This document shows positions 6,724 through 13,274 of a DNA stretch of 15,735 nucleotides, one piece after another. The stretch is from Pullilachnospira_A gallistercoris (GTDB taxonomy: Bacteria > Bacillota > Clostridia > Lachnospirales > Lachnospiraceae), in assembly GCA_018712125.1 (NCBI GenBank), contig DVHM01000085.1, positions 1 through 15,735 on the forward strand, read 5' to 3'. The position numbers were made by a program, and so were the translations under genes. Within the stretch, counting starts at the first letter, position 1. The number at the start of each line of letters is the position of its first letter. The notes below the pieces were generated by a model that searched no databases, had not been told where the DNA came from, and worked only from the letters and a program-made list of their open reading frames with translations.

Positions 6724-8474
6724 TACAATTCCTCCTTTTCGTCAAAGTCTCCGTTTCCGCCGCCTGTCTGAGATTCGTACACATCCCGGTAAATCTCGTT
6801 GGAGGCCAGCAGTTCCTTGTGGGTTCCGATTCCATCGACACGTCCCTCGTTCATCACGAGAATGCGGTCCGCGTCCTGAACGGAAGAAATTCGCTGGGCG
6901 ATGATCAGCTTGGTCGTCCCCGGGATTTCTTCCCGGAAGGCCCGCCGAATCTTTGCGTCTGTGGTGGTGTCCACAGCACTGGTGCTGTCATCCAGAATCA
7001 GAATTTTCGGTTTCTTCAGAAGAGCCCGGGCGATACAGAGTCTCTGGCGCTGTCCGCCGGACACGTTGGTTCCGCCCTGCTCGATATGCGTGTTGTATCC
7101 ATCCGGGAAACGCTGAATGAATTCGTCGGCGCATGCCAGCCGGCAGGCTTCCATACATTCCTCATCCGTCGCGTTCTTATCGCCCCAGCGCAGATTCTCC
7201 AGGATCGATCCCGAGAACAGCACATTGTTCTGGAGCACAACGGACACCTGATTTCTCAGCGTCTCCAGGTCATACTCCCGCACATCTCTGCCGCCGACCT
7301 TTACCTCTCCCTCCGTCACGTCGTAAAGCCGGGAGATCAGGTTGACCAGCGTGGACTTGGCGCTTCCGGTTCCGCCGATGATACCGATGGTCTCGCCGGA
7401 ACGGATATGCAGATCGATATCCTGCAGCACGAACTCCTCGGCGCCTTTCTCATAGGAGAAGGAGACATGGTCAAAATCAATGCTTCCATCGGGCACTTCC
7501 ATAACCGGATGCTCGGGATTCTTGATGGCGGTCTCCTCGTTGAGCACCTCCGTGATACGCTCCGCACTGGCGATACTCATGGTAATCATGACAAAGGCCA
7601 TGGAGAGCATCATCAGGCTCATCAGGATATTCATACAGTAGGACAGAAGGCTGACCAGCTCTCCCGTCGTCAGCGTGGAACCGACAATCATGTTGGCTCC
7701 CAGCCAGATGATCAGCAGCATACAGGAATACACGGTAATCATCATGGCCGGTCCGTTGAAGGTCAGAATCTTCTCCGCCTTCACAAACATCTTGAACAGA
7801 TTGCCGCTGGCCTTCTGGAATTTCATCTTCTCATACGCTTCGCGGACATAGGCTTTTACCACCCGGATACCGGAGATGTTCTCCTGCACGCTGGCATTCA
7901 GATCGTCGTACTTCTGGAACACCACGTCAAAGATCTTCCGCACACCGATGGCGATTCCGAACAGCACCGCACCGAGAATGACCACCGCCACCAGGTAGAT
8001 GCTGGCAAGCCGCGGGCTGATATAAAAGGACATGAACATGGCCACAATCATGCTGGCCGGCGCTCTGGTCCCCATACGCAGAATCATCTGATACGCGTTC
8101 TGCAGGTTGGTCACATCCGTGGTCAGACGGGTAACCAAGCCCGCTGTGGAAAATTTGTCAATGTTCTCGAAGGAATAGGTCTGAATCCTCGCGAACATGG
8201 CCCTTCTCAGATTTCTCGCAAAACCGGTGGACGCGCTGGCGCCGTACTTACCGCCCATCACACCGGCAAACAGTCCGACTGCCGCGGCGATGACCATGTA
8301 AAATCCCACAGTGTAAATGTGGTTCATGTCGCCGGCATTGACACCCTCGTCGATGATGGAAGCCATCAGGAGCGGAATGACCATCTCCATAGCGACCTCC
8401 AGCAGCATAAACAGTGGTGTCAGAAAGGAATCCTTTTTGAATTCCTTCACTTCCGCTAGTAATGTCTTTAACAC
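6723..8474 (-). CDS. ABC exporter half-transporter, subunit with degenerate ATPase residues (MdlA/YheI-like)
   Basis: A 583-residue exporter-type half-transporter with an N-terminal six-helix membrane domain (about 18-300) and a C-terminal ATPase domain. Walker A is GGTGSAKS (367-374) and the signature is the canonical VSGGQ (471-475). Walker B reads ILILDD, so the catalytic Glu is Asp496, and the switch His is Gln527 (IAQRIS). Both changes mark the non-catalytic subunit of heterodimeric exporters such as TM287/288, BmrCD and LmrCD; the partner supplies the intact Glu and His and a non-canonical LSQGQ signature, so one ATP site is consensus and one degenerate. The start is GTG 8474, with AGGAGGAA 6 nt upstream. 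It follows the MarR gene by 20 nt and overlaps the next ABC gene by one base. Confidence 0.93.
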   Translation of the reverse strand: MLKTLLAEVKEFKKDSFLTPLFMLLEVAMEMVIPLLMASIIDEGVNAGDMNHIYTVGFYMVIAAAVGLFAGVMGGKYGASASTGFARNLRRAMFARIQTYSFENIDKFSTAGLVTRLTTDVTNLQNAYQMILRMGTRAPASMIVAMFMSFYISPRLASIYLVAVVILGAVLFGIAIGVRKIFDVVFQKYDDLNASVQENISGIRVVKAYVREAYEKMKFQKASGNLFKMFVKAEKILTFNGPAMMITVYSCMLLIIWLGANMIVGSTLTTGELVSLLSYCMNILMSLMMLSMAFVMITMSIASAERITEVLNEETAIKNPEHPVMEVPDGSIDFDHVSFSYEKGAEEFVLQDIDLHIRSGETIGIIGGTGSAKSTLVNLISRLYDVTEGEVKVGGRDVREYDLETLRNQVSVVLQNNVLFSGSILENLRWGDKNATDEECMEACRLACADEFIQRFPDGYNTHIEQGGTNVSGGQRQRLCIARALLKKPKILILDDSTSAVDTTTDAKIRRAFREEIPGTTKLIIAQRISSVQDADRILVMNEGRVDGIGTHKELLASNEIYRDVYESQTGGGNGDFDEKEEL

Positions 8475-8494
8475 GTTATCTTCCTCCTGTTACA

Positions 8495-8956
8495 TTATTT
8501 CGCTGTCGCTTCAATTTCGTAATTTTTCAGGTTTTCTTCCATCTGCATGACAGTGCGCATGAAAACATCCAGATCCTCTTGGGGAATATCCCCCCGGATC
8601 CTCTTTTCGACGCCACGGATATATTCTTCCGAGTCGCGATACAGTTTCTTCCCCTCCTCCGTGAGGAGAATCTTCTTCAGCCTGGCGTCATGAGCCACTC
8701 CCTCCCGGGTAATATAGCCGCTGCGCTCCATCGCCTGCAGTATAGATGTAACCGTAGACTTGGCCATGTGAAATTCGGTTTCCATGGTTTTCTGATAAAT
8801 TTCCTTATCCATATTGTGATACAGATAGCTGATCATCCACCCGTGGCTGGCGGTTATCTTGTCCGCGCCGCCCTTCAGATGCCGGAGATAAAGACATCGC
8901 TCCATCAGATGGTTTACCTCCCGGAAGTGAAAGCCTATACTGTCTTCACACTTCAT
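8495..8956 (-). CDS. MarR-family transcriptional regulator, first gene of the exporter operon
   Basis: A 153-residue winged-helix protein of usual MarR length. The N-terminal helix (about 8-28) would contribute to the dimer interface. The region MAKSTVTSILQAMERSGYITRE is the helix-turn-helix recognition helix and the start of the wing, followed by DARLKKILLTEEGKKL, the standard MarR wing and linker. The C-terminal helices (VEKRIRG to MRTVMQMEENL) complete the dimer. ATG 8956 has AAGGAGG upstream. As first gene in a run with two exporter half-genes (20-nt gap), it very likely represses its own operon and releases DNA when it binds a substrate of the pump. The ligand is unknown. Candidate operator repeats lie between the promoter and this start. 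Confidence 0.92.
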   Translation of the reverse strand: MKCEDSIGFHFREVNHLMERCLYLRHLKGGADKITASHGWMISYLYHNMDKEIYQKTMETEFHMAKSTVTSILQAMERSGYITREGVAHDARLKKILLTEEGKKLYRDSEEYIRGVEKRIRGDIPQEDLDVFMRTVMQMEENLKNYEIEATAK

Positions 8957-9002
8957 ATCTGCCTCCTTTTCCGCTGGTTTTCCTCTCTCACAGCCCGCAG
9001 TT

Positions 9003-9047
9003 AGTCCGTCATCGGACTGTACGTCTGCGGACTGTTCGACGTCGTAC
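9003..9047. promoter_or_regulatory. Candidate MarR operator repeats
   Basis: Just past the -10 and the expected transcript start there is a cluster of short repeats: a perfect hairpin-type palindrome AGTCCG-TCAT-CGGACT (9003-9018), two direct copies of CGGACTGT 15 bp apart (9013-9020 and 9028-9035), and GTACG/CGTAC half-sites around them (9019-9023 and 9043-9047). This position is suitable for repression by the adjacent MarR protein. Binding is inferred. Confidence 0.5.
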
Positions 9048-9054
9048 TTTCATC

Positions 9055-9082
9055 ATTGTACTCCAAACATTTTTATTGTCAA
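9055..9082 (-). promoter_or_regulatory. Promoter of the marR-ABC-ABC operon
   Basis: A consensus TTGACA (9082-9077), a 16-bp spacer and TACAAT (9060-9055) on the minus strand. The leader to the MarR ATG is about 90 nt and contains the repeat cluster. The -35 match is perfect, so strong basal activity checked by a repressor is likely. Confidence 0.75.
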
Positions 9083-9171
9083 GGTAAATTTTGTATATTC
9101 CGGGAAAAAGGAAAACTTAAAAAAGCAGAAAGACATTCGGGAACGACAAATCCTGAATTCTGAAGAATCAC

Positions 9172-9200
9172 TTGACCATACAGCTAAAGATTACCATAAT
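9172..9200 (+). promoter_or_regulatory. Promoter of the membrane-anchored CxxC protein gene
   Basis: TTGACC (9172-9177), a 17-bp spacer and CATAAT (9195-9200). The gene's AGAGGA ribosome site (9231-9236) and ATG 9243 follow. It is divergent from the MarR operon promoter, about 90 bp away. Confidence 0.7.
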
Positions 9201-9242
9201 GAAAACAGGCAGGTTCATCACTGGTACAAAAGAGGAATTTTC

Positions 9243-9839
9243 ATGCAGCGCAAAAAAATAATCATAGCACTCGCGGCACTCGGATGTGTGGCTGTCCTTG
9301 GGGTTGGCGGCTACGGGATTCTGTCACAGACCACGGACACCACCTCAAAATCGGCCTCCGCGGACGAAAAAGATCAGGCAGATCATGAAAAAGAAAAAAC
9401 GACAGATCAGATGGATGACGTAAAAGATGACGCGGCACTGATAAATGGAGCCGCCACCGATACCGTTGCTGCGGATACATCTGCACCTACCGTCGATACC
9501 AATTCCAGCACACCCGCCGGCAATACCGGTTCATCCAGCTATGAGACCAAAACGATTCCTGCAAAGACACATGAGGAAGAGATCGTCAAACAGGTCTGCA
9601 ACGGCTGTGGTGCTCAGTTTGATACAGCCCGTGAAGCCGGTCTTCATACTTTGGCTTCCGATACCTGTGAAAATTATACCAGTAAAGTTGTCGGTACCGT
9701 TATCATCACAGATGTTCCTGCCACAACCCAACAGGTATACATCGGCAAAAAAATGCTCTGTCTGCGGCGCATGGCAGTGATTGAACAACAAAAAATTATC
9801 AAAGACAGAAACGCAAAAATCACTTCACTGATCGGATAA
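9243..9839 (+). CDS. Membrane-anchored extracytoplasmic protein with a CxxC region; C-terminus probably frameshifted
   Basis: Not a family I can name. As written it is 198 residues: basic start MQRKK, one hydrophobic segment (about 6-27; Cys15 is preceded by ALG, a poor lipobox, so an uncleaved anchor is more likely), then a Ser/Thr/Asp/Ala-rich low-complexity linker (about 30-100) typical of surface proteins, then a folded part with CNGCGAQF (Cys119, Cys122), His135 and Cys142. At an A7 run (9747-9753) the frame passes into 28 basic, unrelated residues. If one A is removed, the product ends KKCSVCGAWQ at TGA 9778-9780 (178 residues), supplying a second CxxC pair as expected for a zinc-binding fold. 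I judge the 178-residue form to be the ancestral one. AGAGGA lies 6 nt before the ATG. It stands alone, divergent from the MarR operon. Confidence 0.72.
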   Translation: MQRKKIIIALAALGCVAVLGVGGYGILSQTTDTTSKSASADEKDQADHEKEKTTDQMDDVKDDAALINGAATDTVAADTSAPTVDTNSSTPAGNTGSSSYETKTIPAKTHEEEIVKQVCNGCGAQFDTAREAGLHTLASDTCENYTSKVVGTVIITDVPATTQQVYIGKKMLCLRRMAVIEQQKIIKDRNAKITSLIG

Positions 9840-9886
9840 CTTGAAACCTTAAGTAAACTTAAGTGAATTTCCTGTCTTTGATAATT
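9794..9886. repeat. Large inverted repeat after the CxxC protein gene; possible terminator
   Basis: A perfect 15-bp inverted repeat (9794-9808 with 9872-9886, AATTATCAAAGACAG) encloses 63 nt that pair further: ATCACTT near 9817 against AAGTGAAT near 9861, and a small CTTAAGT/ACTTAAG palindrome near 9848-9863. Read on the minus strand it is followed by a T-rich stretch and lies about 30 nt past the tRNA, so it could stop tRNA transcription. On the plus strand there is no T-run. Confidence 0.65.
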
Positions 9887-9915
9887 CCCACAAACCGCAT
9901 AAATAAAAGAAAAAA

Positions 9916-9989
9916 TCGATGCGACAGGATTTGAACCTGCGACCTCTGCGTCCCGAACGCAGCGCTCTACCAAACTGAGCCACGCATCG
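9916..9989 (-). tRNA. tRNA-Pro (anticodon CGG)
   Basis: A complete 74-nt cloverleaf on the minus strand: acceptor stem CGATGCG/CGCATCG, D arm GCTC-AGTTTGGTA-GAGC, anticodon stem CTGCG/CGCAG with loop TTCGGGA (anticodon CGG, reading CCG), variable loop AGGTC, and T arm GCAGG-TTCAAAT-CCTGT with one G-U closing pair. The discriminator base is A. The 3' CCA is not encoded; TTTTT follows directly. The anticodon loop with GGGA and the T arm are typical of bacterial proline tRNAs. Confidence 0.95.
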
Positions 9990-10019
9990 ATTTCAACAGT
10001 CAGAATTGACTGCCTAAAT

Positions 10020-10048
10020 ATATTAGCAAAAGAAACGGCATTTGTCCA
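10020..10048 (-). promoter_or_regulatory. Promoter of tRNA-Pro
   Basis: TGGACA (10048-10043), a 17-bp spacer and TAATAT (10025-10020) on the minus strand, with TGC just before the -10 (extended -10). The leader of about 25 nt holds a small CAGTCA/TGACTG hairpin just before the tRNA 5' end. Confidence 0.75.
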
Positions 10049-10138
10049 CAACTTTTTTCAAATTACTGCAAATTTCTTTTTCACAGCCCCTCATATTTGC
10101 CCTTTCCATGCCACAAGAGAAACATTCGGAGGTATTCC

Positions 10139-11020
10139 ATGGAAATTTTATGTAAAAAACGCACCTGTCTTTTGGCGGCATTCTGCTTCCTTCTGATCCT
10201 GATGCTCATCGGCTCGCTCTTCGATGCGCCGATCTCCGCTCTGCTGTATCATCCCGGAAACGCTTTCGGCACATTTTTTGCCGGTTTCGGGGAATACCCG
10301 GCCCCGCTGGGCGTCGTGGCCGCGGGATCCATGCTTTTTTCCGCCGCCCAAAAGGAGACTTCCTATCCTCTCCGGCCTTTTCTTACCGCCGGCGGATGCT
10401 GCCTGATTGCCGCCGGCGGATGCTGGCTTCTCACGCTTCCGGGAAAATACATGGACATTTCCCCGCTGGCGGTCGCCGCTGTGGGACTGACCTGCGCCAC
10501 GCTGACGGTTCTGTTCATCCTGCGCATGTGCCGGGACGCCGACAAAACTGCCCTCCTTGGCGTCGCCGCAGCGTTTCTTCTGGTCATCGCGGCGGATGTG
10601 ATTCTGGTAAATGTCCTCAAGAGCCTCTGGGGCCGGCCGCGTATGCGGCTCATCGCCTCGGATCCCAGAGCATACTTCATCCCCTGGTGGAGGCCGGACA
10701 CATCTCTGCGGGACACTCTGACCGCCTCCGGCGTCGCCGCGGGAGAGTTTCGGAGTTTTCCCTCCGGCCACACCGCCAACGCCTCCTGCCTGATGCTTCT
10801 GTCTCTGTTACCCAAAATCTGCCCGAAACTTACCGGCAGACAGACCCTGCTTTTTTCGATCGGCTTCCTCTGGGCGCTCCTGGTGGCCTTCTCCCGCATT
10901 ACCGTCGGCGCTCATTTTCTGACGGACACCGCCGCCGGCTGCGCCATTGTCCTGACAGCCATTACCTTCACTCAGTTGCCCTTGCTGCTCAAGGGATTGC
11001 TGCGCTCCTCGAAAAACTGA
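10139..11020 (+). CDS. PAP2-family membrane phosphatase
   Basis: A 293-residue membrane protein with about six helices and all three parts of the PAP2 active site: K161-SLWGRP-R168 (motif 1, with Met in place of the usual final Pro), FPSGHTAN with PSGH at 208-211 (motif 2), and SRITVGAHFLTD with Arg253, His259 and Asp263 (motif 3). His259 is the expected nucleophile. Family members dephosphorylate lipid phosphates such as phosphatidate, phosphatidylglycerol phosphate or undecaprenyl pyrophosphate on the outer face of the membrane; the lipid used here cannot be told from sequence. I chose ATG 10139 (MEILCKK) because GGAGG sits 6 nt upstream; the earlier ATG at 10097 lacks one. Its 3' end overlaps the convergent small gene by 49 bp. 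Confidence 0.9.
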   Translation: MEILCKKRTCLLAAFCFLLILMLIGSLFDAPISALLYHPGNAFGTFFAGFGEYPAPLGVVAAGSMLFSAAQKETSYPLRPFLTAGGCCLIAAGGCWLLTLPGKYMDISPLAVAAVGLTCATLTVLFILRMCRDADKTALLGVAAAFLLVIAADVILVNVLKSLWGRPRMRLIASDPRAYFIPWWRPDTSLRDTLTASGVAAGEFRSFPSGHTANASCLMLLSLLPKICPKLTGRQTLLFSIGFLWALLVAFSRITVGAHFLTDTAAGCAIVLTAITFTQLPLLLKGLLRSSKN

Positions 11021-11295
11021 TTGTTGTCCACCCTGGCTTTGTTGTGTTCATTGTAGAGACTTTTCTGGCGAATCTCGTCCATTTCCTTCTCCGTCTTCTC
11101 ATCCTTTTGATATTTTCCGCTGGTGGTCAGGGGATCCGCGTCGGTCCCCTTCAGCATCATGGATTTGTCCACCGGCTTGGTTCGGCTGACCAGCTTCATC
11201 TCCGTGTGGCTGACGCCGATCTGATCTGTGTCGTGGGCGTGCCAGCTCTCCATGGCCTTCTCTTCCGCCTGTCTGTCCTTCTTATTTTTACTCAT
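10972..11295 (-). CDS. Small hydrophilic protein of unknown function
   Basis: A 107-residue, highly charged protein with no cysteine, signal peptide or membrane segment. It begins MSKNKKDRQAEEKAMESW and is rich in Lys, Asp, Glu, Ser and Asn; the middle part (EKTEKEMDEIRQKSLYNEHN) is likely helical. I do not recognise a family. It is taken as real because GGAGG lies about 10 nt before the ATG, the composition is that of a soluble protein rather than a random frame, and the gene occupies a gap otherwise empty of coding sequence. It overlaps the 3' end of the PAP2 gene tail-to-tail by 49 bp, so the last 16 residues are antisense to that gene. It could be a cytosolic or spore-core protein; function is unknown. 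Confidence 0.7.
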   Translation of the reverse strand: MSKNKKDRQAEEKAMESWHAHDTDQIGVSHTEMKLVSRTKPVDKSMMLKGTDADPLTTSGKYQKDEKTEKEMDEIRQKSLYNEHNKARVDNNQFFEERSNPLSSKGN

Positions 11296-11436
11296 AAAAA
11301 TGCTACCTCCATTCGCCGGCCCACCGGCCGCTATGGAGATAGCATATGGAAATTTTATAAAATTATCCTCTCTTTTGCCGGCTTTTCAGCCGCCTCGCCG
11401 GATCGGACAGTCCCAAAACAGGCGCCGACGCTAGCG

Positions 11437-12381
11437 TCAATCCAGAATCAGACGCACACCGCCGTAGATGCCCGCGTCATTTCCCAGGGACGCCAGCAGA
11501 ATCTTCGTATCCTTGCAGGCGTGGAACGCCATGCCCTGGAATGGCTCCACGATGGCATCCAGAAGAATCTGTCCCGCCTTGGAGACGCCGCCGCCGATCA
11601 GCACCGCCTCGGGATCCACCACTACGCAGATCTTTGCCAGAGCGGAAGCCAGCAGACGGCAGACATTCTCCACTACTTCATTGGCAATCCGATCGCCTTC
11701 CTTTGCCACATCAAAGATATCCTTCGCAGTAAGCTCCTCCGGCGCGATCTCCCGCAGACGGCTGGGTTCCTCATTATTGGCCAGCGTTTTTCTGGCATAG
11801 CGGGCAATGCCGGTAGCCGAAGCATACTGTTCCAGGCAGCCGAAGCGTCCGCAGCCACAGGCCTCCAGCTCCTGCTCGTTTACGGTCAGATGACCGATCT
11901 CCCCCGCTGCTCCGTGGGCTCCGGAGAGAATCTGTCCGTCGATGACGATCCCGCCGCCAATACCGGTGCCCAGCGTCACCATGATCACGCTGTCAAAGCC
12001 CTTGCCGCTTCCCATCCAGCTCTCGCCGAGGGCCGCGATGTTGGCGTCGTTGGCAACCCGGACCTTCAGGCCCACCAGATCGCCCAGCTCCTGAGCCACC
12101 GGCTTTACGCCCCAGCCCAGATTGACCGCCCGGTTGACCACGCCGTCCTTTCCAACCGGCCCCGGCACACCGATGCCGAGTCCTTCCACCATCTCCTTGG
12201 TCAGGCTCTTCTCCACCATCTTGCTATGTACTGCTGCCGCGATATCCTTCAGAATGTTCGCTCCGTCATCGCTGGTATCCGTTGGGATCTCCCACTTCTC
12301 CAGCAGCGTGCCGTCCGTCTTGAACAGTCCCAGTTTGCAGGTCGTTCCCCCAAGGTCCGCGCCAAATCCATACTCTTTCAT
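11437..12381 (-). CDS. glcK: ROK-family glucokinase
   Basis: Cytosolic kinase that phosphorylates glucose to glucose 6-phosphate with ATP. The 314-residue product has the family's landmarks: the phosphate-binding loop DLGGTTCKLGL (9-19), catalytic Asp112 in NDANIAALGE, TLGTGIGGGI (137-145), GEIGH with Glu161 and His164, the ROK zinc motif CGCGRFGCLE (Cys175, Cys177, Cys182), and IGGGVSKAG near the C-terminus. Length is close to that of Bacillus GlcK (about 320). ATG 12381 is preceded by GGGAGG. ROK proteins can also be regulators, but this one lacks an N-terminal helix-turn-helix domain. It is probably the general glucokinase that handles sugar released by glycosidases. Another hexose as substrate cannot be excluded. 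Confidence 0.92.
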   Translation of the reverse strand: MKEYGFGADLGGTTCKLGLFKTDGTLLEKWEIPTDTSDDGANILKDIAAAVHSKMVEKSLTKEMVEGLGIGVPGPVGKDGVVNRAVNLGWGVKPVAQELGDLVGLKVRVANDANIAALGESWMGSGKGFDSVIMVTLGTGIGGGIVIDGQILSGAHGAAGEIGHLTVNEQELEACGCGRFGCLEQYASATGIARYARKTLANNEEPSRLREIAPEELTAKDIFDVAKEGDRIANEVVENVCRLLASALAKICVVVDPEAVLIGGGVSKAGQILLDAIVEPFQGMAFHACKDTKILLASLGNDAGIYGGVRLILD

Positions 12382-12420
12382 TTGTTTCCTCCCTCATCCT
12401 ACTATTTCTTGAATGTCTCT

Positions 12421-12449
12421 ATTCTATCATAAGCACGTCCCGTTTCCAA
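12421..12449 (-). promoter_or_regulatory. Promoter of the glucokinase gene
   Basis: TTGGAA (12449-12444), a 17-bp spacer and TAGAAT (12426-12421) on the minus strand. It lies just past the spoVT terminator, so the kinase is transcribed independently. Confidence 0.65.
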
Positions 12450-12463
12450 TGGTTACTTCCCAC

Positions 12464-12507
12464 GAAAAAAGAGCCTGCGATCCGGCATTTTTGCAGACCG
12501 CAAACTC
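12464..12507 (-). terminator. Intrinsic terminator of spoVT
   Basis: On the minus strand GAGTTTGCG (12507-12499) pairs with CGCAGGCTC (12479-12471), with two internal mismatches, and six T residues follow (12470-12465). It is placed about 25 nt after the spoVT stop. Confidence 0.75.
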
Positions 12508-12530
12508 TCCTTCCGACCTCGTCCGCGCCT

Positions 12531-13073
12531 CTACTGCTCCATCTGGCTTCCCAGAAACCCGGCGGCCGTGACAACCATCTGCTTTTCCGGCTCCTGCAGC
12601 GGCCGGTCCTTCCCGAACATGATCACACTGCCGATGGCATCCCCATGGCTGATGATCGTGGCGATCGCCTGGGAACTGTATCTCCGGGGATCGTCCTCGG
12701 TAATCGGAATAAAATCCCGCTCCTTCTCATTGGCCAAAAGCGTCTTCCTATCCTCCATGACGGCCTCCAGCTCCCTGCTGACCGCCTTTTTTTCATAATC
12801 CTTCTTCCCGCTTCCGCAGGCGCAAATCACATGATCCCGGTCGCTGACACACACCAGGTATCCGGTGGTCTCCGACAAAATCTTCGCGTACTGGGCGGCA
12901 AACTGGGACAGCTCGCCGATGGGCGAATATTTTTTCAGAATGATCTCTCCCTCCCGATCCGTGTAAATTTCCAGCGGATCACCTTCCCGGATTCTGAGAG
13001 TTCTACGGATTTCCTTCGGCACCACCACCCGTCCCAGGTCGTCAATTCTGCGCACAATTCCTGTTGCCTTCAT
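12531..13073 (-). CDS. spoVT: Stage V sporulation protein T (AbrB-type regulator)
   Basis: DNA-binding regulator active in the forespore late in sporulation, where it tunes sigma-G genes and spore coat and germination properties. The 180-residue product matches SpoVT in length (178 in Bacillus) and layout: an N-terminal AbrB swapped-hairpin domain (MKATGIVRRIDDLGRVVVPKEIRRTLRIREGDPLEIYT) and a C-terminal GAF-like domain (about 55-178). The start is fixed by this conserved N-terminus; GGAGG lies somewhat far upstream (12 nt). A sigma-G-type promoter is visible in front of it and a terminator behind it. Its presence says the organism is a spore-former. AbrB paralogues without the GAF domain are much shorter, so the identification is firm. 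Confidence 0.96.
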   Translation of the reverse strand: MKATGIVRRIDDLGRVVVPKEIRRTLRIREGDPLEIYTDREGEIILKKYSPIGELSQFAAQYAKILSETTGYLVCVSDRDHVICACGSGKKDYEKKAVSRELEAVMEDRKTLLANEKERDFIPITEDDPRRYSSQAIATIISHGDAIGSVIMFGKDRPLQEPEKQMVVTAAGFLGSQMEQ

Positions 13074-13118
13074 GTTCCACTATTTCCTCCACTTTCTTTT
13101 CTCTTTGCGATATGCATC

Positions 13119-13147
13119 TAGTATCTGTAGAAACGGAAATAATATGC
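13119..13147 (-). promoter_or_regulatory. Sigma-G-type promoter of spoVT
   Basis: GCATA (13147-13143), a 17-bp spacer and GATACTA (13125-13119) on the minus strand, close to the Bacillus sigma-G/sigma-F pattern (GNATR, about 18 bp, CATNNTA). It sits about 45 nt before the spoVT ATG, as expected for a forespore gene. Confidence 0.65.
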
Positions 13148-13274
13148 GCAAAACCGTTCCGCCATACAGAAAATGCAAGGACAGTCTGTGCGTGCTTGCA
13201 TGAAGTTGGACTTGCTATCTAAAGAAATTTGTCCTAAACTGATATTTAAAATAAGTACATCAGGAGAAAGCGTT

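Noticed and set aside
6819..8459. Plus-strand open frame of 546 codons
   Set aside because: It lies entirely antisense to the first ABC subunit and is very rich in His and Gln, as expected from a mirror frame.
9674..10051. Minus-strand open frame of 125 codons
   Set aside because: It reads straight through tRNA-Pro and starts with TTG in the tRNA promoter; it is not a gene.
11401..11436. Possible terminator after the glucokinase (GACGCTAGCGTC palindrome)
   Set aside because: The palindrome has no room for a loop and is not followed by a T-run on the minus strand.
10396..12432. Long plus-strand open frame of 678 codons
   Set aside because: It runs through the PAP2 gene in another frame and then antisense to the small hydrophilic gene and the glucokinase. 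No coherent domain is visible.
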